From CAWJHE01 sp963842455 (lineage in GTDB: Bacteria > Chloroflexota > Anaerolineae > Anaerolineales > UBA4823), in contig CAWJHE010000006.1 of assembly GCA_963842455.1 (NCBI GenBank), positions 620,001-684,000 of the forward strand: 64,000 nt of DNA, written 5' to 3'. The notes beneath the pieces were generated by a model, which did not search any database, had not been told where the DNA came from, and saw only the letters and a program-made list of their open reading frames with translations. The position numbers and the translations under genes are program-made. Below are positions 26,247-34,856 of this stretch, piece by piece. Position 1 is the stretch's first letter. The number at the start of each line of letters is the position of its first letter.

Positions 26247-27266
26247 TTACTGCGGGGTGGGTGTATAGGTGCGCGTGGGGGTCGGTGTGTAGGTTCGTGT
26301 TGGGGTTGGTGTATTCGTGCGCGTTTGTGTCGGCCAGGTAGTAGGGCGGATCGTAGGAGTGGGTGACAAAAAAGGAGTGCGCGTCGGCCGAGGGGTACTG
26401 GTGGGAACTGGTGTAGAAGAAGGCCAGGGGGTGCGTGTGGCCGTTGGGGTGAATGTGGGGGTATTGGTGGGCGATGGTGTGGCGCTTGGGACAGGTGTGG
26501 GGGGATCGCCTTCTACGGTAAAGCGCCCTGAAATTTTGAATTGCAGTCCAACAAAGATCTGAACTTCATATTCGGAAGGCAGCCATTCAGATGGGTCAGG
26601 CGCCCAATCGGTGAAGCCTAGCCCGCCAGAACCGCCATTCCAGGGGATGGTTTCGTAATGCACCAGCTCATTACCCCGGTACCAAAGGGCTGTCCATTGC
26701 GATCCGACAATCATGCCATCATAACTGAAGACCGCATACATATGCGAAATAGGATTCTGGAAAAGCGTGTTTGGGTTAAGTGGGCGATATTCGGCATCCA
26801 ATCCATCGGTGAAAGTCAGCGGGCTAAAGACTGCATCTGGATTTGGAGTTGTAGTGCTTTCGAACTGCATTTCAACGGCCAATGGAAGATGAGGGGTAGG
26901 GGTTATCGTGGGTGTATCAGATACAGAGGGCGTCAGGGTGATGGTTGGCGTCAACGTAATCGTAGGCGTCAGAGTGATGGTCGGTGTCAGTGTGATCGTG
27001 GGAGTCAATGATGGAGTGACGGTGGGTGGAAAATAGCGATAGATGATGGGTTCAGCCTGCGTGTTGATTAATAAACCAATGATTCCCCAACCAACCGCCA
27101 TGACCAGAAGCCTCCAGCCTCGCACCATGGTATTGCGACGCATGCGGAAGAAGGGCAGGCTGCGCGCTCGACGAATTGAAACAATTCCTTGCCATATGCT
27201 AAGGAAAACAAAAAGTACCGATAGAGCGGTTGCAGTCAGAATTGCGGTGCGAATATCAAGAGCCAT
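26247..27266 (-). CDS. membrane protein with Thr/Pro-rich stalks
   Basis: From the ATG at 27266 it has 339 residues. An upstream in-frame start at 27326 would overlap the preceding gene and add an Arg/Lys-rich shadow. Two N-terminal helices: ~4-26 (AILTATALSVLFVFLSIW) and ~50-68 (LLVMAVGWGIIGLLIN). After that it is extracytoplasmic. It has a TLTPTI six-residue repeat stalk, a globular domain of ~130 residues (VFSPLTFTDGLDAEYRPLNP, SQWTALWYRGNELV) and a long C-terminal Thr/Pro tail of TPTRTYTP type. The globular part resembles domains found in other Chloroflexota surface proteins, but I cannot name it. Likely a surface-exposed stalked protein. Confidence 0.65.
   Translation of the reverse strand: MALDIRTAILTATALSVLFVFLSIWQGIVSIRRARSLPFFRMRRNTMVRGWRLLVMAVGWGIIGLLINTQAEPIIYRYFPPTVTPSLTPTITLTPTITLTPTITLTPTITLTPSVSDTPTITPTPHLPLAVEMQFESTTTPNPDAVFSPLTFTDGLDAEYRPLNPNTLFQNPISHMYAVFSYDGMIVGSQWTALWYRGNELVHYETIPWNGGSGGLGFTDWAPDPSEWLPSEYEVQIFVGLQFKISGRFTVEGDPPTPVPSATPSPTNTPTFTPTATRTPWPSSTPVPTSTPRPTRTPFLSPTPTIRPTTWPTQTRTNTPTPTRTYTPTPTRTYTPTPQ
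26935..27010 (-). repeat. 18-base tandem repeat encoding TLTPTI
   Basis: About four imperfect in-frame copies of an 18-base unit (GTCAGxGTGATGGTyGGy type on +). They encode the six-residue TLTPTI stalk of the Thr/Pro-rich membrane protein. Confidence 0.7.
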
Positions 27267-27282
27267 GATCGACAAAAGGAAG

Positions 27283-28065
27283 TTAGCGCGGCGCCTCCGC
27301 TTGCACAGGATTGTGCAGCGTGCCAATCCCCTCGATAATGATTTCTACCTGGTCGTCAGGCAACAACGGTCCTACTCCGGCAGGTGTGCCGGTAAGGATA
27401 ATATCACCGATTTCGAGAGTCATCACCGAGGAGAGGAATGCGATTAACTGGCGAATGCTAAACACCATATCACGGGTAGAAGCCATCTGGCGCATCTCGC
27501 CATTGACATTGCAGGTTATCAAACTGTCGGCAGGATCGTAATCTGTCTCGATCCAGGGACCGATCGGGCAAAATGTATCAAAACCTTTGGCGCGTCCCCA
27601 TTGCCCATCGCGGCGCTGCAGGTCGCGAGCAGTGACATCATTAGCAATGGTATATCCGAAAACATGCTCCAAGGCATGATCATGGGATATCCAGCGACCT
27701 TGTTGTCCGATTACGACGGCCAGCTCGGCTTCATGTTCAATGAGCTGCGATTGAGGAGGCAACAAGATGGTTTCACCGTCAGCAATTAGCGAGGAGGGTG
27801 GTTTTAAAAACAACATGGGGACATCGGGTACAGGTGAATCATGTTCCTTGGCATGGGCTGCATAATTCCTGGCAATACACAGGATTTTTCCAGGCTCAAC
27901 AGGCGGCAGCAATCGCACCGCTGAGAGGGGTAAGGTCGCTTCAAGGCGGCGGAATTCTCCGAAAGGTGAGCCTTCGATTGGACCAACCAGGGGTTCACCT
28001 GGGTCGTCTAACACCCAACCAAATGTTACTGGTTCTTGTTTAACTTGATAACGAATGATACGCAT
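27283..28065 (-). CDS. fumarylacetoacetate hydrolase family protein
   Basis: A 260-residue FAH-fold enzyme. Members cleave or decarboxylate 2,4-diketo acids and related compounds with a divalent metal. Seen are KILCIARNYAAHAKE, FLKPPSSLIADGETI, the metal-binding glutamates in IEHEAELAVVIG, YTIANDVTARDLQ, KGFDTFCPIGPW and LTGTPAGVGPL. The ATG at 28065 has GAGG five bases upstream. A longer frame (28119) lacks family-like sequence. It follows the RpiR-type regulator, with a perfect palindrome in the 90-base gap. Substrate uncertain: acylpyruvase, 2-hydroxyhepta-2,4-diene-dioate isomerase or oxaloacetate tautomerase are all possible. Confidence 0.88.
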   Translation of the reverse strand: MRIIRYQVKQEPVTFGWVLDDPGEPLVGPIEGSPFGEFRRLEATLPLSAVRLLPPVEPGKILCIARNYAAHAKEHDSPVPDVPMLFLKPPSSLIADGETILLPPQSQLIEHEAELAVVIGQQGRWISHDHALEHVFGYTIANDVTARDLQRRDGQWGRAKGFDTFCPIGPWIETDYDPADSLITCNVNGEMRQMASTRDMVFSIRQLIAFLSSVMTLEIGDIILTGTPAGVGPLLPDDQVEIIIEGIGTLHNPVQAEAPR

Positions 28066-28095
28066 GCCAGCCTCGCAACAGACGTACAACCAGGA

Positions 28096-28119
28096 GTGGA
28101 TGATTTTGGGATCATCCAC
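28096..28119. promoter_or_regulatory. 24-base perfect palindrome between RpiR and FAH genes
   Basis: GTGGATGAT (28096-28104), spacer TTTGGG, then ATCATCCAC (28111-28119): nine paired bases with no mismatch. There is no U-run on either strand, so it is either an operator or an mRNA hairpin between the regulator and the enzyme gene. Confidence 0.5.
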
Positions 28120-28155
28120 TGGCTGGTTTGGGTTAGGATTATCTTGAATTGTACC

Positions 28156-28992
28156 TTAATCGACGGGTTGTTGGATTTTTTCTGTAAGCTCAGAAATCGC
28201 CTGTTCGGTGCCAGCAAAACGATCAGCAAAGCGCCAGCGCAGGACCTGGGCTAAAGCAAAGACGATGGTTTCAATGGAGACGATCCCAACACCGATCGAA
28301 GAATGCGCTTGGGCTGCCAGCACGGTATCTGCAAAACGAGCAGAAGCCAAGGAAGCCGAGCCAACTATCGCAGCCGTAGGGATGCCTCTCTCCTGAGCCT
28401 GGCCTAAAGCCCGGGCGATGTAGGGAGATTGGCCGGCTACCTCCATGGATAACAAAAGATCTTGTGCTGTGGCAATGTTGACGGTCCGCGCCAGGTCGGC
28501 AATCCCGCCGCGGGCGATATAAACTGGGAAACCGCCTTCTTCCAGGAAGAGGACCAGGGAGTACGCAGATGGCTGCGCCGGGCCTTCTGGCAAGATTACG
28601 ATACGTCGGGCTGCGCCCATCTGTTCGACTAGTTTGCCCAAGGCTTCAGTGTCCAATGAAATGCGAGTTTGTTCCAGCGCCAACCAGACATCTTGCATGG
28701 CTTTGGAAGCAATTCCAGTTACCGATTCATCAATTTCTGCTTCGCGTGGACGGATCAACAAATCTTTTTTGACGCGTTGCCGAATTTCCCGCTGCAGTTT
28801 TGGAAAACCAGAGTATCCCAGGTGCTGGGAAAAGCGAACAACGGTGGCCGCGTCCAGGTTTAGCGCCTGTGCCAGCTCACTGGCCGTCATAAAAGCCGCT
28901 TCCACGTAGGAATCGAGCAAAAAATCTGCCAGTTTTGAGAAACTCTTGGACATATTCGAACGTTCTTGTCGAATGCGCTCCTCGTATGTCAT
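28156..28992 (-). CDS. RpiR/MurR-type transcriptional regulator (HTH + SIS)
   Basis: From the ATG at 28992 (GGGAGG six bases upstream) it has 278 residues. The N-terminal HTH_6 domain (~1-80) carries MTASELAQALNLDAATVVRFSQHLGYSGFP, shown here as residues ~35-64 and with the usual SxxTVxRFxxxLGY pattern. A SIS sugar-phosphate-binding domain follows (~110-270), with VILPEGPAQPSAYSLVLFL and a partly degraded core (DLLLSMEVAGQSPYIARALG). RpiR regulators respond to phosphosugars. The loss of clear Ser residues in the SIS core suggests an altered ligand. It is probably first in an operon with the FAH and stalk-protein genes. Confidence 0.85.
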   Translation of the reverse strand: MTYEERIRQERSNMSKSFSKLADFLLDSYVEAAFMTASELAQALNLDAATVVRFSQHLGYSGFPKLQREIRQRVKKDLLIRPREAEIDESVTGIASKAMQDVWLALEQTRISLDTEALGKLVEQMGAARRIVILPEGPAQPSAYSLVLFLEEGGFPVYIARGGIADLARTVNIATAQDLLLSMEVAGQSPYIARALGQAQERGIPTAAIVGSASLASARFADTVLAAQAHSSIGVGIVSIETIVFALAQVLRWRFADRFAGTEQAISELTEKIQQPVD

Positions 28993-29076
28993 GGAAAACC
29001 TCCCGTTCAAAAGGGTGAAAACCGAAAAAGTTTGGAGTGCTGAATAAATTGCAGAGAATATTGATTAAGTAAAGTT

Positions 29077-29093
29077 TATCACACAAGGTGATA
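29077..29093. promoter_or_regulatory. operator-like palindrome upstream of the RpiR gene
   Basis: TATCAC - ACAAG - GTGATA is a perfect 6-bp inverted repeat with a 5-base spacer, about 85 bases before the RpiR start. The position suits autoregulation, but no binding data can be inferred. Confidence 0.4.
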
Positions 29094-29154
29094 ATATGCA
29101 ATTGATTGTGAAGAAATGCTTATCATTGGCAATCTGTATACACGAAAATCGCTA

Positions 29155-29183
29155 TTGACAAAAGCGAGAAAAGGCACTATAAC
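29155..29183 (+). promoter_or_regulatory. promoter of tRNA-Val
   Basis: Consensus TTGACA (29155-29160), 17-base spacer, TATAAC (29178-29183). Transcription should begin near 29190, about 9 bases before the mature tRNA. This is the clearest promoter in the window. Confidence 0.8.
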
Positions 29184-29198
29184 AGGTCTTGCTCGCAA

Positions 29199-29272
29199 GG
29201 GCGCTTAGCTCAGCTGGTTAGAGCGCTTCGTTTACACCGAAGAGGTCGGGGGTTCGAGTCCCTCAGCGCCCA
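29199..29272 (+). tRNA. tRNA-Val (anticodon TAC)
   Basis: Acceptor GGGCGCT pairs with AGCGCCC, followed by discriminator A at 29272. D-loop AGCTCAGCTGGTTAGAGC, anticodon stem CTTCG/CGAAG with loop TTTACAC (anticodon TAC), and T-loop GTTCGAGTC are all canonical. CCA is not encoded. Confidence 0.96.
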
Positions 29273-29418
29273 CACGCATCAAACAAACCGCTCACCGTAC
29301 TGGTCGGGCGGTTTCTGGTTAAGGAGTTTCTGTTTCCTGGGATTAAGAAATATTCGGAAAGTGTTAAAAGGCTAGATTGTATATTAGAATTATCAGTAAG
29401 TTTGCAGAGGAGGCGGTT

Positions 29419-29925
29419 ATGGGTAGGCCGAAGAAATATTCCTGGGTCCAATCCCTGGTTCAGAAAATTGCCGCATCAAAACCAGGCGCCGGACTTTCTG
29501 CGCACTTACTGCATCATGTTGATCGGCTGGTTTTTCGACTATCGGATCAGCGGGCAACATTTTCTAGCCTGATGGCAGGCGTGCCGGTTGTCATGTTGAC
29601 CAGCAAAGGCGCAAAGAGCGGTTTATTACGAACAGTGCCGCTTTTATGTATCCGAGATGAAAACGACCCAGCCTCGTTTGCACTAATTGCAACCAATTGG
29701 GGACAAAAATCTTATCCAGCCTGGTATTACAACTTGAAAGCTAATCCCGCTGCGACTTGCAGCATAGATGGAAAGACTGGAGATTACCTGGCGCATGAAG
29801 CGCAAGGCGAAGAGTATGAGCGTTTCTGGCAATTTGCATCGAACATATATTTTGGATATCCGCTTTACAAACAACGCATTGCTGGCAGGCGCATTCCCAT
29901 TATGGTGATGAAGGCTATGACTTAA
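29419..29925 (+). CDS. deazaflavin (F420)-dependent nitroreductase-like protein, DUF385 family
   Basis: A 168-residue split-barrel protein of the DUF385/DDN group, common in actinobacteria and Chloroflexota. Family segments are VVMLTSKGAKSGLLRTVPLL near residues 55-75 and IATNWGQKSYPAWYYNLKAN near 95-115, with NPAATCSIDGK after. These form the deazaflavin-binding edge. The ATG at 29419 follows GAGGAGG with a 5-base gap. A start 42 bases earlier has no such site. It presumably uses reduced F420 or a flavin to reduce an unknown substrate. It follows tRNA-Val and stands alone. Confidence 0.85.
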   Translation: MGRPKKYSWVQSLVQKIAASKPGAGLSAHLLHHVDRLVFRLSDQRATFSSLMAGVPVVMLTSKGAKSGLLRTVPLLCIRDENDPASFALIATNWGQKSYPAWYYNLKANPAATCSIDGKTGDYLAHEAQGEEYERFWQFASNIYFGYPLYKQRIAGRRIPIMVMKAMT

Positions 29926-30008
29926 TCAGAAACTCTTAGCAAAGATCATATTCTTTGGTTAGAAAAGGTGAATTACATCAGATCCCAAGATAGCCTAAGG
30001 GGCTGTCC

Positions 30009-30161
30009 ATAAAGAAGGCAACCCCTTATGGTTCTTCCACTGCTGGTCAAATTGTCCGCAAATGCATTCAATCGCCGGTTATCGAGCTGGAGTTATCCAC
30101 ATTTTTCTTTGAGGGCTGTCCCGTCAAGCCATACCTGGTTTTTGGGGGCAGCCTTCTTGAT
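30009..30161. repeat. imperfect 17-bp inverted repeats flanking ~150 bases
   Basis: ATAAAGAAGGCAACCCC at 30009-30025 matches the reverse complement of 30145-30161 at 14 of 17 positions. The stretch between has no gene and contains two GGGCTGTCC words. It could be a small non-autonomous element or a long hairpin. No target-site duplication was seen. The rest of the 29926-30160 gap looks empty. Confidence 0.35.
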
Positions 30162-30493
30162 TATCTAATAATCAAAGGCAAGAAGACACTTTTTTGTTCG
30201 AGAATATCTGTCCACGTTCCCGAGTCCAAGCTGATTTCTCCACCCGTTGAGTTCCCGGTGATGGGCTCGCCGAGAGAACTGTCTAACTGGACATCGCCAG
30301 CGCTGATTCTGCCTCCACCGCTGCTGAAAACCCCCCACTCGATGTTGAACAGGCTGTTGTCTGCTGAAACACTCACAATCCCTATCAGAGCAAGCAAGAG
30401 CGCGGCAGCCAGGGAGATTTTCAAGCATGAAAACCAATTGTTTTTCATTTTTAAAATAGAAGTGGTGTTGATAATTCTCGATTCCCGGATCAT
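30161..30493 (-). CDS. small secreted protein ending in FLPLIIR
   Basis: The ATG at 30493 overlaps the stop of the upstream propeller-protein gene (ATGA), so translation is coupled. The product is 110 residues: a polar start, a strong signal segment (ISLAAALLLALIGIVSVSA) cleaved near residue 45, then a short mature part (NIEWGVFSSGGGRISAGDVQ, LDSSLGEPITGNSTGGEISL, DSGTWTDI). The GGGR/GEPITG pattern occurs in many secreted bacterial proteins lacking a known role. The last residues SVFLPLIIR match the [YF]LPL..R tail also seen on the giant surface protein at 39.5 kb. Function unknown. Confidence 0.7.
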   Translation of the reverse strand: MIRESRIINTTSILKMKNNWFSCLKISLAAALLLALIGIVSVSADNSLFNIEWGVFSSGGGRISAGDVQLDSSLGEPITGNSTGGEISLDSGTWTDILEQKSVFLPLIIR

Positions 30494-32121
30494 GGTGCAC
30501 CTCCACCAAAGAAGAGTGGGATGCGTGCTACTTTTCCATGCCAAACCAGTCCATCATCGTTATAGTAATAGGGAACCAGGTAGCCGAAACGTCCATCGGA
30601 AAAACCTCCCCAAAAACCTCTCAGGGTCGGGTCGTAGGCAGAGATATTGATCCAAGATACGCCCTGCGGAGAAAAGTTTTGCAGGTCAACCCGGGCTACT
30701 TTCCCCGTCATGGATGGGACCAGATAGGCGTACTTTCCATCGGTAAAGCCCCCACTAAATGCCACTAGCTCGCTTTCGATTGCTCCTAAATTTAATACAG
30801 TTACGCCTGGAGGGCTAAAATTCTGCAGGTCGATGCGCACCAGATGGCCATGCCATGAAACCCAATAGGGCACCAAATAGGCATAGCGCCCATCCGTAAA
30901 ACCGCCGACAAAATCCAACAAAGCGCTATCAATTTGTGTGAGATCGAGTATCTCAACTCCATCTGTGGTGAAATTCTGCAGGTCAACTCGAGTTACCAGT
31001 CCATCCCTCGGCGCAAGGTATGCATAACGACCATCGGTAAACCCGCTGAAAAAGTCGTCCAGTCGGGGATCAACGGCAGTCAGGTTCAGTGCCGTTACTC
31101 CTGCTATGGTAAAATCCTGCAGATCGATACGCACCAATCTCCCTAGATTTGTGGCGCCTTCCTTGATTGGAACTAAATAACCATAACGACCATCAGTGAA
31201 ACCGCCATAGAAACTCTTGAGACCTAATGCAGATAAGTCAAGAACGGATACGCCTGAAGGGGAAAAGTTTTGCAGGTCGAGGCGAGCAACGAGACCAGAG
31301 TATTGCGTCCCGTTATAAAAAGGAACAAAATATCCATAGCGACCATCCGTAAATCCCCCATGGAAACCTTTTAACCCTGCGTTTACTGTGGAGAGGTCTA
31401 AGTAAGTTACACCAGAAGATGTGAAGTCGTTTAAATCCAAGCGTGCCACCACGCCAAAATGACTATCACCATTATGGAATGGGACCAGGTACCCATAGCG
31501 TCCATCCGAGAAGCCTCCTACATATCCTTTTAGCCCAGAGGATACTTCTGTCATATCAACGACTTGAGGCTGAAGCAACGGGTAATAGAATGTGCTCTCA
31601 TAAGGTTGAAATGCGCTCTTATCCAGTCCATCCAATAAGTCTGCATTGACTGCCTGGAGTGCGTAGGGTACGGCCGCAATGCGCTGGTCTGGAGCTAGCA
31701 AGGAAAAGTTCGTTCCATCGCTGCTAAACCAAACACGCAGGTAGCGGTCGGCGCTGTCGAAAACTCCTGCTGAAAGAGGAACGGTCATGTTTTCCAGGCT
31801 TGTATCCCCCAAGAGAACGGTGAATAATCCATTCGATACAGTCAATGAGACCGCTTCATCTGGTTCTGAGCCAGATGTCGATGAATTATCGTTTGACCAG
31901 TAGGTGGTAGTTGCGCTGTTATCGACGACTGCAAACTTCATATAGCCAACCCCGGAATACGGTGTTCCTCCTTGAGTCACCTTGCCCTGATAACTGACCA
32001 CTGAAGGGACCGCGGCGGAGTTTGCCGGCATGGAGGGTCGAGCAATCGCAAAGCCTGCAGCCATGATTGAAGCTAAGACTAGCCCTCCCACAGCAATTCT
32101 TAAAAAAATCCTGGTACTCAT
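30490..32121 (-). CDS. secreted protein with propeller-like GFxDGRYGYLVP repeats
   Basis: From the ATG at 32121 (AGGAGG five bases upstream) it has 543 residues. A signal peptide (~1-30) is followed by a ~130-residue domain (PSVVSYQGKVTQGGTPYSGV; ADRYLRVWFSSDGTNFSLLA; QRIAAVPYALQA). That type is common in secreted proteins of Chloroflexota and Bacteroidota and resembles fibre or tail-spike head domains. About seven to eight repeats of 47-52 residues then fill the C-terminal half: GFTDGRYGYLVP, VARLDLQNFS, GVSVLDLSA. They should form a beta-propeller. It is coupled to the small gene downstream. A clear promoter lies at 32210-32239. Ligand unknown. Confidence 0.75.
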   Translation of the reverse strand: MSTRIFLRIAVGGLVLASIMAAGFAIARPSMPANSAAVPSVVSYQGKVTQGGTPYSGVGYMKFAVVDNSATTTYWSNDNSSTSGSEPDEAVSLTVSNGLFTVLLGDTSLENMTVPLSAGVFDSADRYLRVWFSSDGTNFSLLAPDQRIAAVPYALQAVNADLLDGLDKSAFQPYESTFYYPLLQPQVVDMTEVSSGLKGYVGGFSDGRYGYLVPFHNGDSHFGVVARLDLNDFTSSGVTYLDLSTVNAGLKGFHGGFTDGRYGYFVPFYNGTQYSGLVARLDLQNFSPSGVSVLDLSALGLKSFYGGFTDGRYGYLVPIKEGATNLGRLVRIDLQDFTIAGVTALNLTAVDPRLDDFFSGFTDGRYAYLAPRDGLVTRVDLQNFTTDGVEILDLTQIDSALLDFVGGFTDGRYAYLVPYWVSWHGHLVRIDLQNFSPPGVTVLNLGAIESELVAFSGGFTDGKYAYLVPSMTGKVARVDLQNFSPQGVSWINISAYDPTLRGFWGGFSDGRFGYLVPYYYNDDGLVWHGKVARIPLFFGGGAP

Positions 32122-32209
32122 CTTTGCCTCCTGATTATTCAATTGGAATTTGTTCGGGTGGTGGGAAATTTTGCGCGCCGAGTATTTGTGATAATTTTCC
32201 CTATCTAAT

Positions 32210-32239
32210 ATTATCGCGTAAGCTCGAACTTAATGTCAA
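32210..32239 (-). promoter_or_regulatory. promoter of the secreted propeller gene
   Basis: On the minus strand TTGACA (32239-32234), an 18-base spacer and GATAAT (32215-32210). The start would be near 32203, ~80 bases before the ATG. The remaining part of the 382-base gap (32122-32503) shows nothing else convincing. Confidence 0.6.
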
Positions 32240-32503
32240 GCATTATTTTGAAAATAAATAATTACATGGTTCAGTAAGCCTACAGGTTTGATCTAGCTGG
32301 GATGTGATATAAAATTGGTACTTGCAAGCCGAAATTTTTGCGCGATACTAACATCAATCGAGATTCCACCTAATGTTCATGGATCTCGACTGTTTCGGAT
32401 TCCCTTACCATTGCCCCTTCCCCACCCATTAAGCACATAGCAGCCAGCATATTTCTATTGTTTTCATGGTTTGACAGTTCCTTTGATTGATTTGGAGGTC
32501 ATC

Positions 32504-33737
32504 ATGATCAGCAGAGTTTTAATTAGAATATCTGGAATTCTTGTTTTGCTGTTATCCGCGTGCAGCTCGTCAACTAATCCAACAGAAGTAGTCCCCGACA
32601 TAACACCGGTTTTATCGTCGCCGACCGTTAAAGCAGTCGATCTCGACACCCACCAGAGAAATTGAGCCGGCAACGCCTACCATTGCTGCTTCGCCAACGT
32701 CTATCCCGCCAACCGAGACGAAAGAACCTGTATTATTTGATCTTTCTGAACCAGGTCCATTTTATGCAGGCAACCGAAGCTATACATTTGTTGATCACAA
32801 TCGTAATGACCGTGAAATTCGAGTTGTTATCTGGTACCCGGCTTTGGAGCAAAAGGATAGCCTGGGTAGATCGATTGTGCGTGATGCGGTCCCGGATTTG
32901 AGTTCTGCACCTTATCCATTAATTCTTACAGAAACAGCTTCAGGGGGAACGGTTTTTCTCGGTCACCTGGCTTCATACGGTTTTGTGACGGCTGTAATTA
33001 ACATCCCTGATCATGATGAATATTTTGATTGGAATTTCAATATGATCGATTGGCCGCGTGATTTCCTGTTCTGCCTGGATCAGATTGCCTTAGTTCCTGA
33101 AGGTTTGGAAGGTGTGATTGATGTTGAAAATACTGGAGTAACAGGATACTCATTTGGAGGAGATATTTCCCTCACGCTTAGCGGTGTTCGTGTCGACCCC
33201 GAATTTTACCTGTCTCATTGTGGGCAGCCTGCCTTGATCCGAACCCCCAAATATGATGCGGAGATGTATCATAATTGGACCTGCAGCCTGGCTGGTAAAT
33301 GGGGTGAGTTTGTAGATTTTGCGGGAGAGCAATTAACGATCTCCGAAGATGGACTGTGGCAGCCGTTGACGGATGACCGTATTCGCGCAGTTATGCCGAT
33401 GGCTCCCTCAGGCACCTGGTTGTATGGAGAGCGCGGTTTAGCGCAGGCTAAAAAACCGATGCTGATCCTATCATCTACAGAAGATGAATTTATTCCTTAC
33501 TTTGATGAAGCCATCTACCTTTTCGATCATTTAGGAGCGCCTGAGAAGTACCTGATAACATTCATTGCAAGGTCTCATATGATGGTTTGGGATGAGCCGC
33601 AGACATCTCAAATTAAGCATTTCGCTACTGCTTTTTTGGGAACTTACCTGCAGGGACGTGAGGATTACGGGAAGTATTTTATGGAAGATTTTGTCAGCCA
33701 ATTTGAAGATTTGGCTTGGGGGAACTATAATCAATAA
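32504..33737 (+). CDS. alpha/beta-hydrolase lipoprotein, PAF-acetylhydrolase/dienelactone-hydrolase-like (one frame break)
   Basis: The ATG at 32504 has GGAGG five bases upstream. The product starts with a lipoprotein signal ending LLLSAC (Cys20) and a short Thr/Pro linker. The frame then breaks near 32638. Dropping one base joins the start to STPTREIEPATPTIAAS and onward through the frame that ends at 33737, giving 410 residues. The catalytic domain has the nucleophile elbow GYSFGG (TGVTGYSFGGDIS), an acid in SSTEDEF and a histidine in ARSHMMVWD. The front part, FVDHNRNDREIRVVIWYPAL, is the usual start of PAF-AH-like hydrolases. Predicted to be anchored outside the membrane and to cleave esters. 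Substrate unknown. Confidence 0.78.
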
Positions 33738-33772
33738 GAGCATTTGAGAATTCTATAGTAGGGAAGGAGACT

Positions 33773-34778
33773 ATGGGGATCTATTACGACTTGCCTGTCA
33801 TGGATTTACACCGCCACCTGGATGGAAATGTGCGTCTGGAAACCATCCTGGATTTGGGGCGCCAGCACAACCTGCCCCTGCCTGCCTGGGATGTGGAAGG
33901 CTTGCGCCCACACGTCCAGGTGACCGAGCCGCAGCCTGGGATCATGGTGTTTATCGCCAGGTTTGAGTGGATGATGCGCGCCCTGGTGGATTACGAAGCC
34001 TGCAGGCGGGTGGCGTATGAAAATGTGGAAGATGCCAGCCAGGAAGGGCTGGATTATATTGAGTTGCGCTTCAGCCCCTGGTTTATGGCGGAGCAACACC
34101 AACTGGACCCAGCTGGTGTGGTGGAAGCGGTGTGCGCCGGCATCGCAGAGGGTCAGCGAGATTTTCATCTTCCCGTCAGCCTGATCGGTATTTTGAGCCG
34201 CACTTATGGGACAGCGATTGCCTGGAAAGAGCTGCAGGCTTTGCTGACCCAGCGGGATAAGATAATCGCCCTGGACCTGGGCGGCGACGAGCTCAACTTC
34301 CCCGGCGAGCTTTTTATCGAGCATTTCCGGACTGCACGGGAGGCTGGCTGGCAGGTTACCGTACATGCCGGGGAGGCGGATGGCGCACATAGTATCTGGC
34401 AGGCTATCCATGACTTGGGAGCTCAGCGCATCGGGCATGGCATTCGGGCGGTAGAAGACCCGGCGTTGTTGGATTACCTGGCTGAGCAGCGCATCGGCAT
34501 AGAGAGCAACCTGACCAGCAATGTGCAGACCAGCAGTGTGCCAGATTACATCAGCCACCCGATGCGCACCTTTCTGGAGCATGGCATCCTGACCAACCTC
34601 AATACAGACGATCCGGGCATCAGCGGTATCAACCTGGCGTATGAATTCCAGGTCGCCGCGCCTGCCGCTGGTCTCAGCCCAGAAATGATCCGTCCAAACC
34701 CAGCAGAATGCCCTGGAGATGGCTTTTCTGACGGAAGAAGAGAAGCAGGCGCTGCTCAGGAAAAAATTGAAAAAGTAG
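33773..34778 (+). CDS. add: adenosine deaminase family protein (C-terminal frame break)
   Basis: Metal-dependent deaminase converting (deoxy)adenosine to inosine, or a close relative. Zn ligands and catalytic residues are visible: MDLHRHLDG at the start, ELRFSP, HAGEADGAHSI (His), RIGHGIRAV, ESNLTSN, and NTDDPGISG near the end. The frame breaks at 34694-34695. Dropping one C gives IRQTQQNALEMAFLTEEEKQ, the expected last helix, and a stop at 34776-34778, for 334 residues. The uncorrected frame runs wrongly to 34903 over the next gene's start. It could be adenine deaminase, but the HRHLDG and TDDP context fits adenosine deaminase. Confidence 0.85.
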
Positions 34779-34856
34779 ATGATTCAAGTTTGATGATTCC
34801 AGTACACACAGGGCTCTTTCCACTAAAGTTTTTCAAAACCCAGAAGGATGGTCTAT

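Noticed and set aside
29926..30160. Insertion-sequence remnant
   Set aside because: No transposase fragment or target duplication; kept only as an inverted repeat.
33806..34582. 258-residue minus-strand frame opposite adenosine deaminase
   Set aside because: Antisense shadow of a well-conserved gene; no motif of its own.
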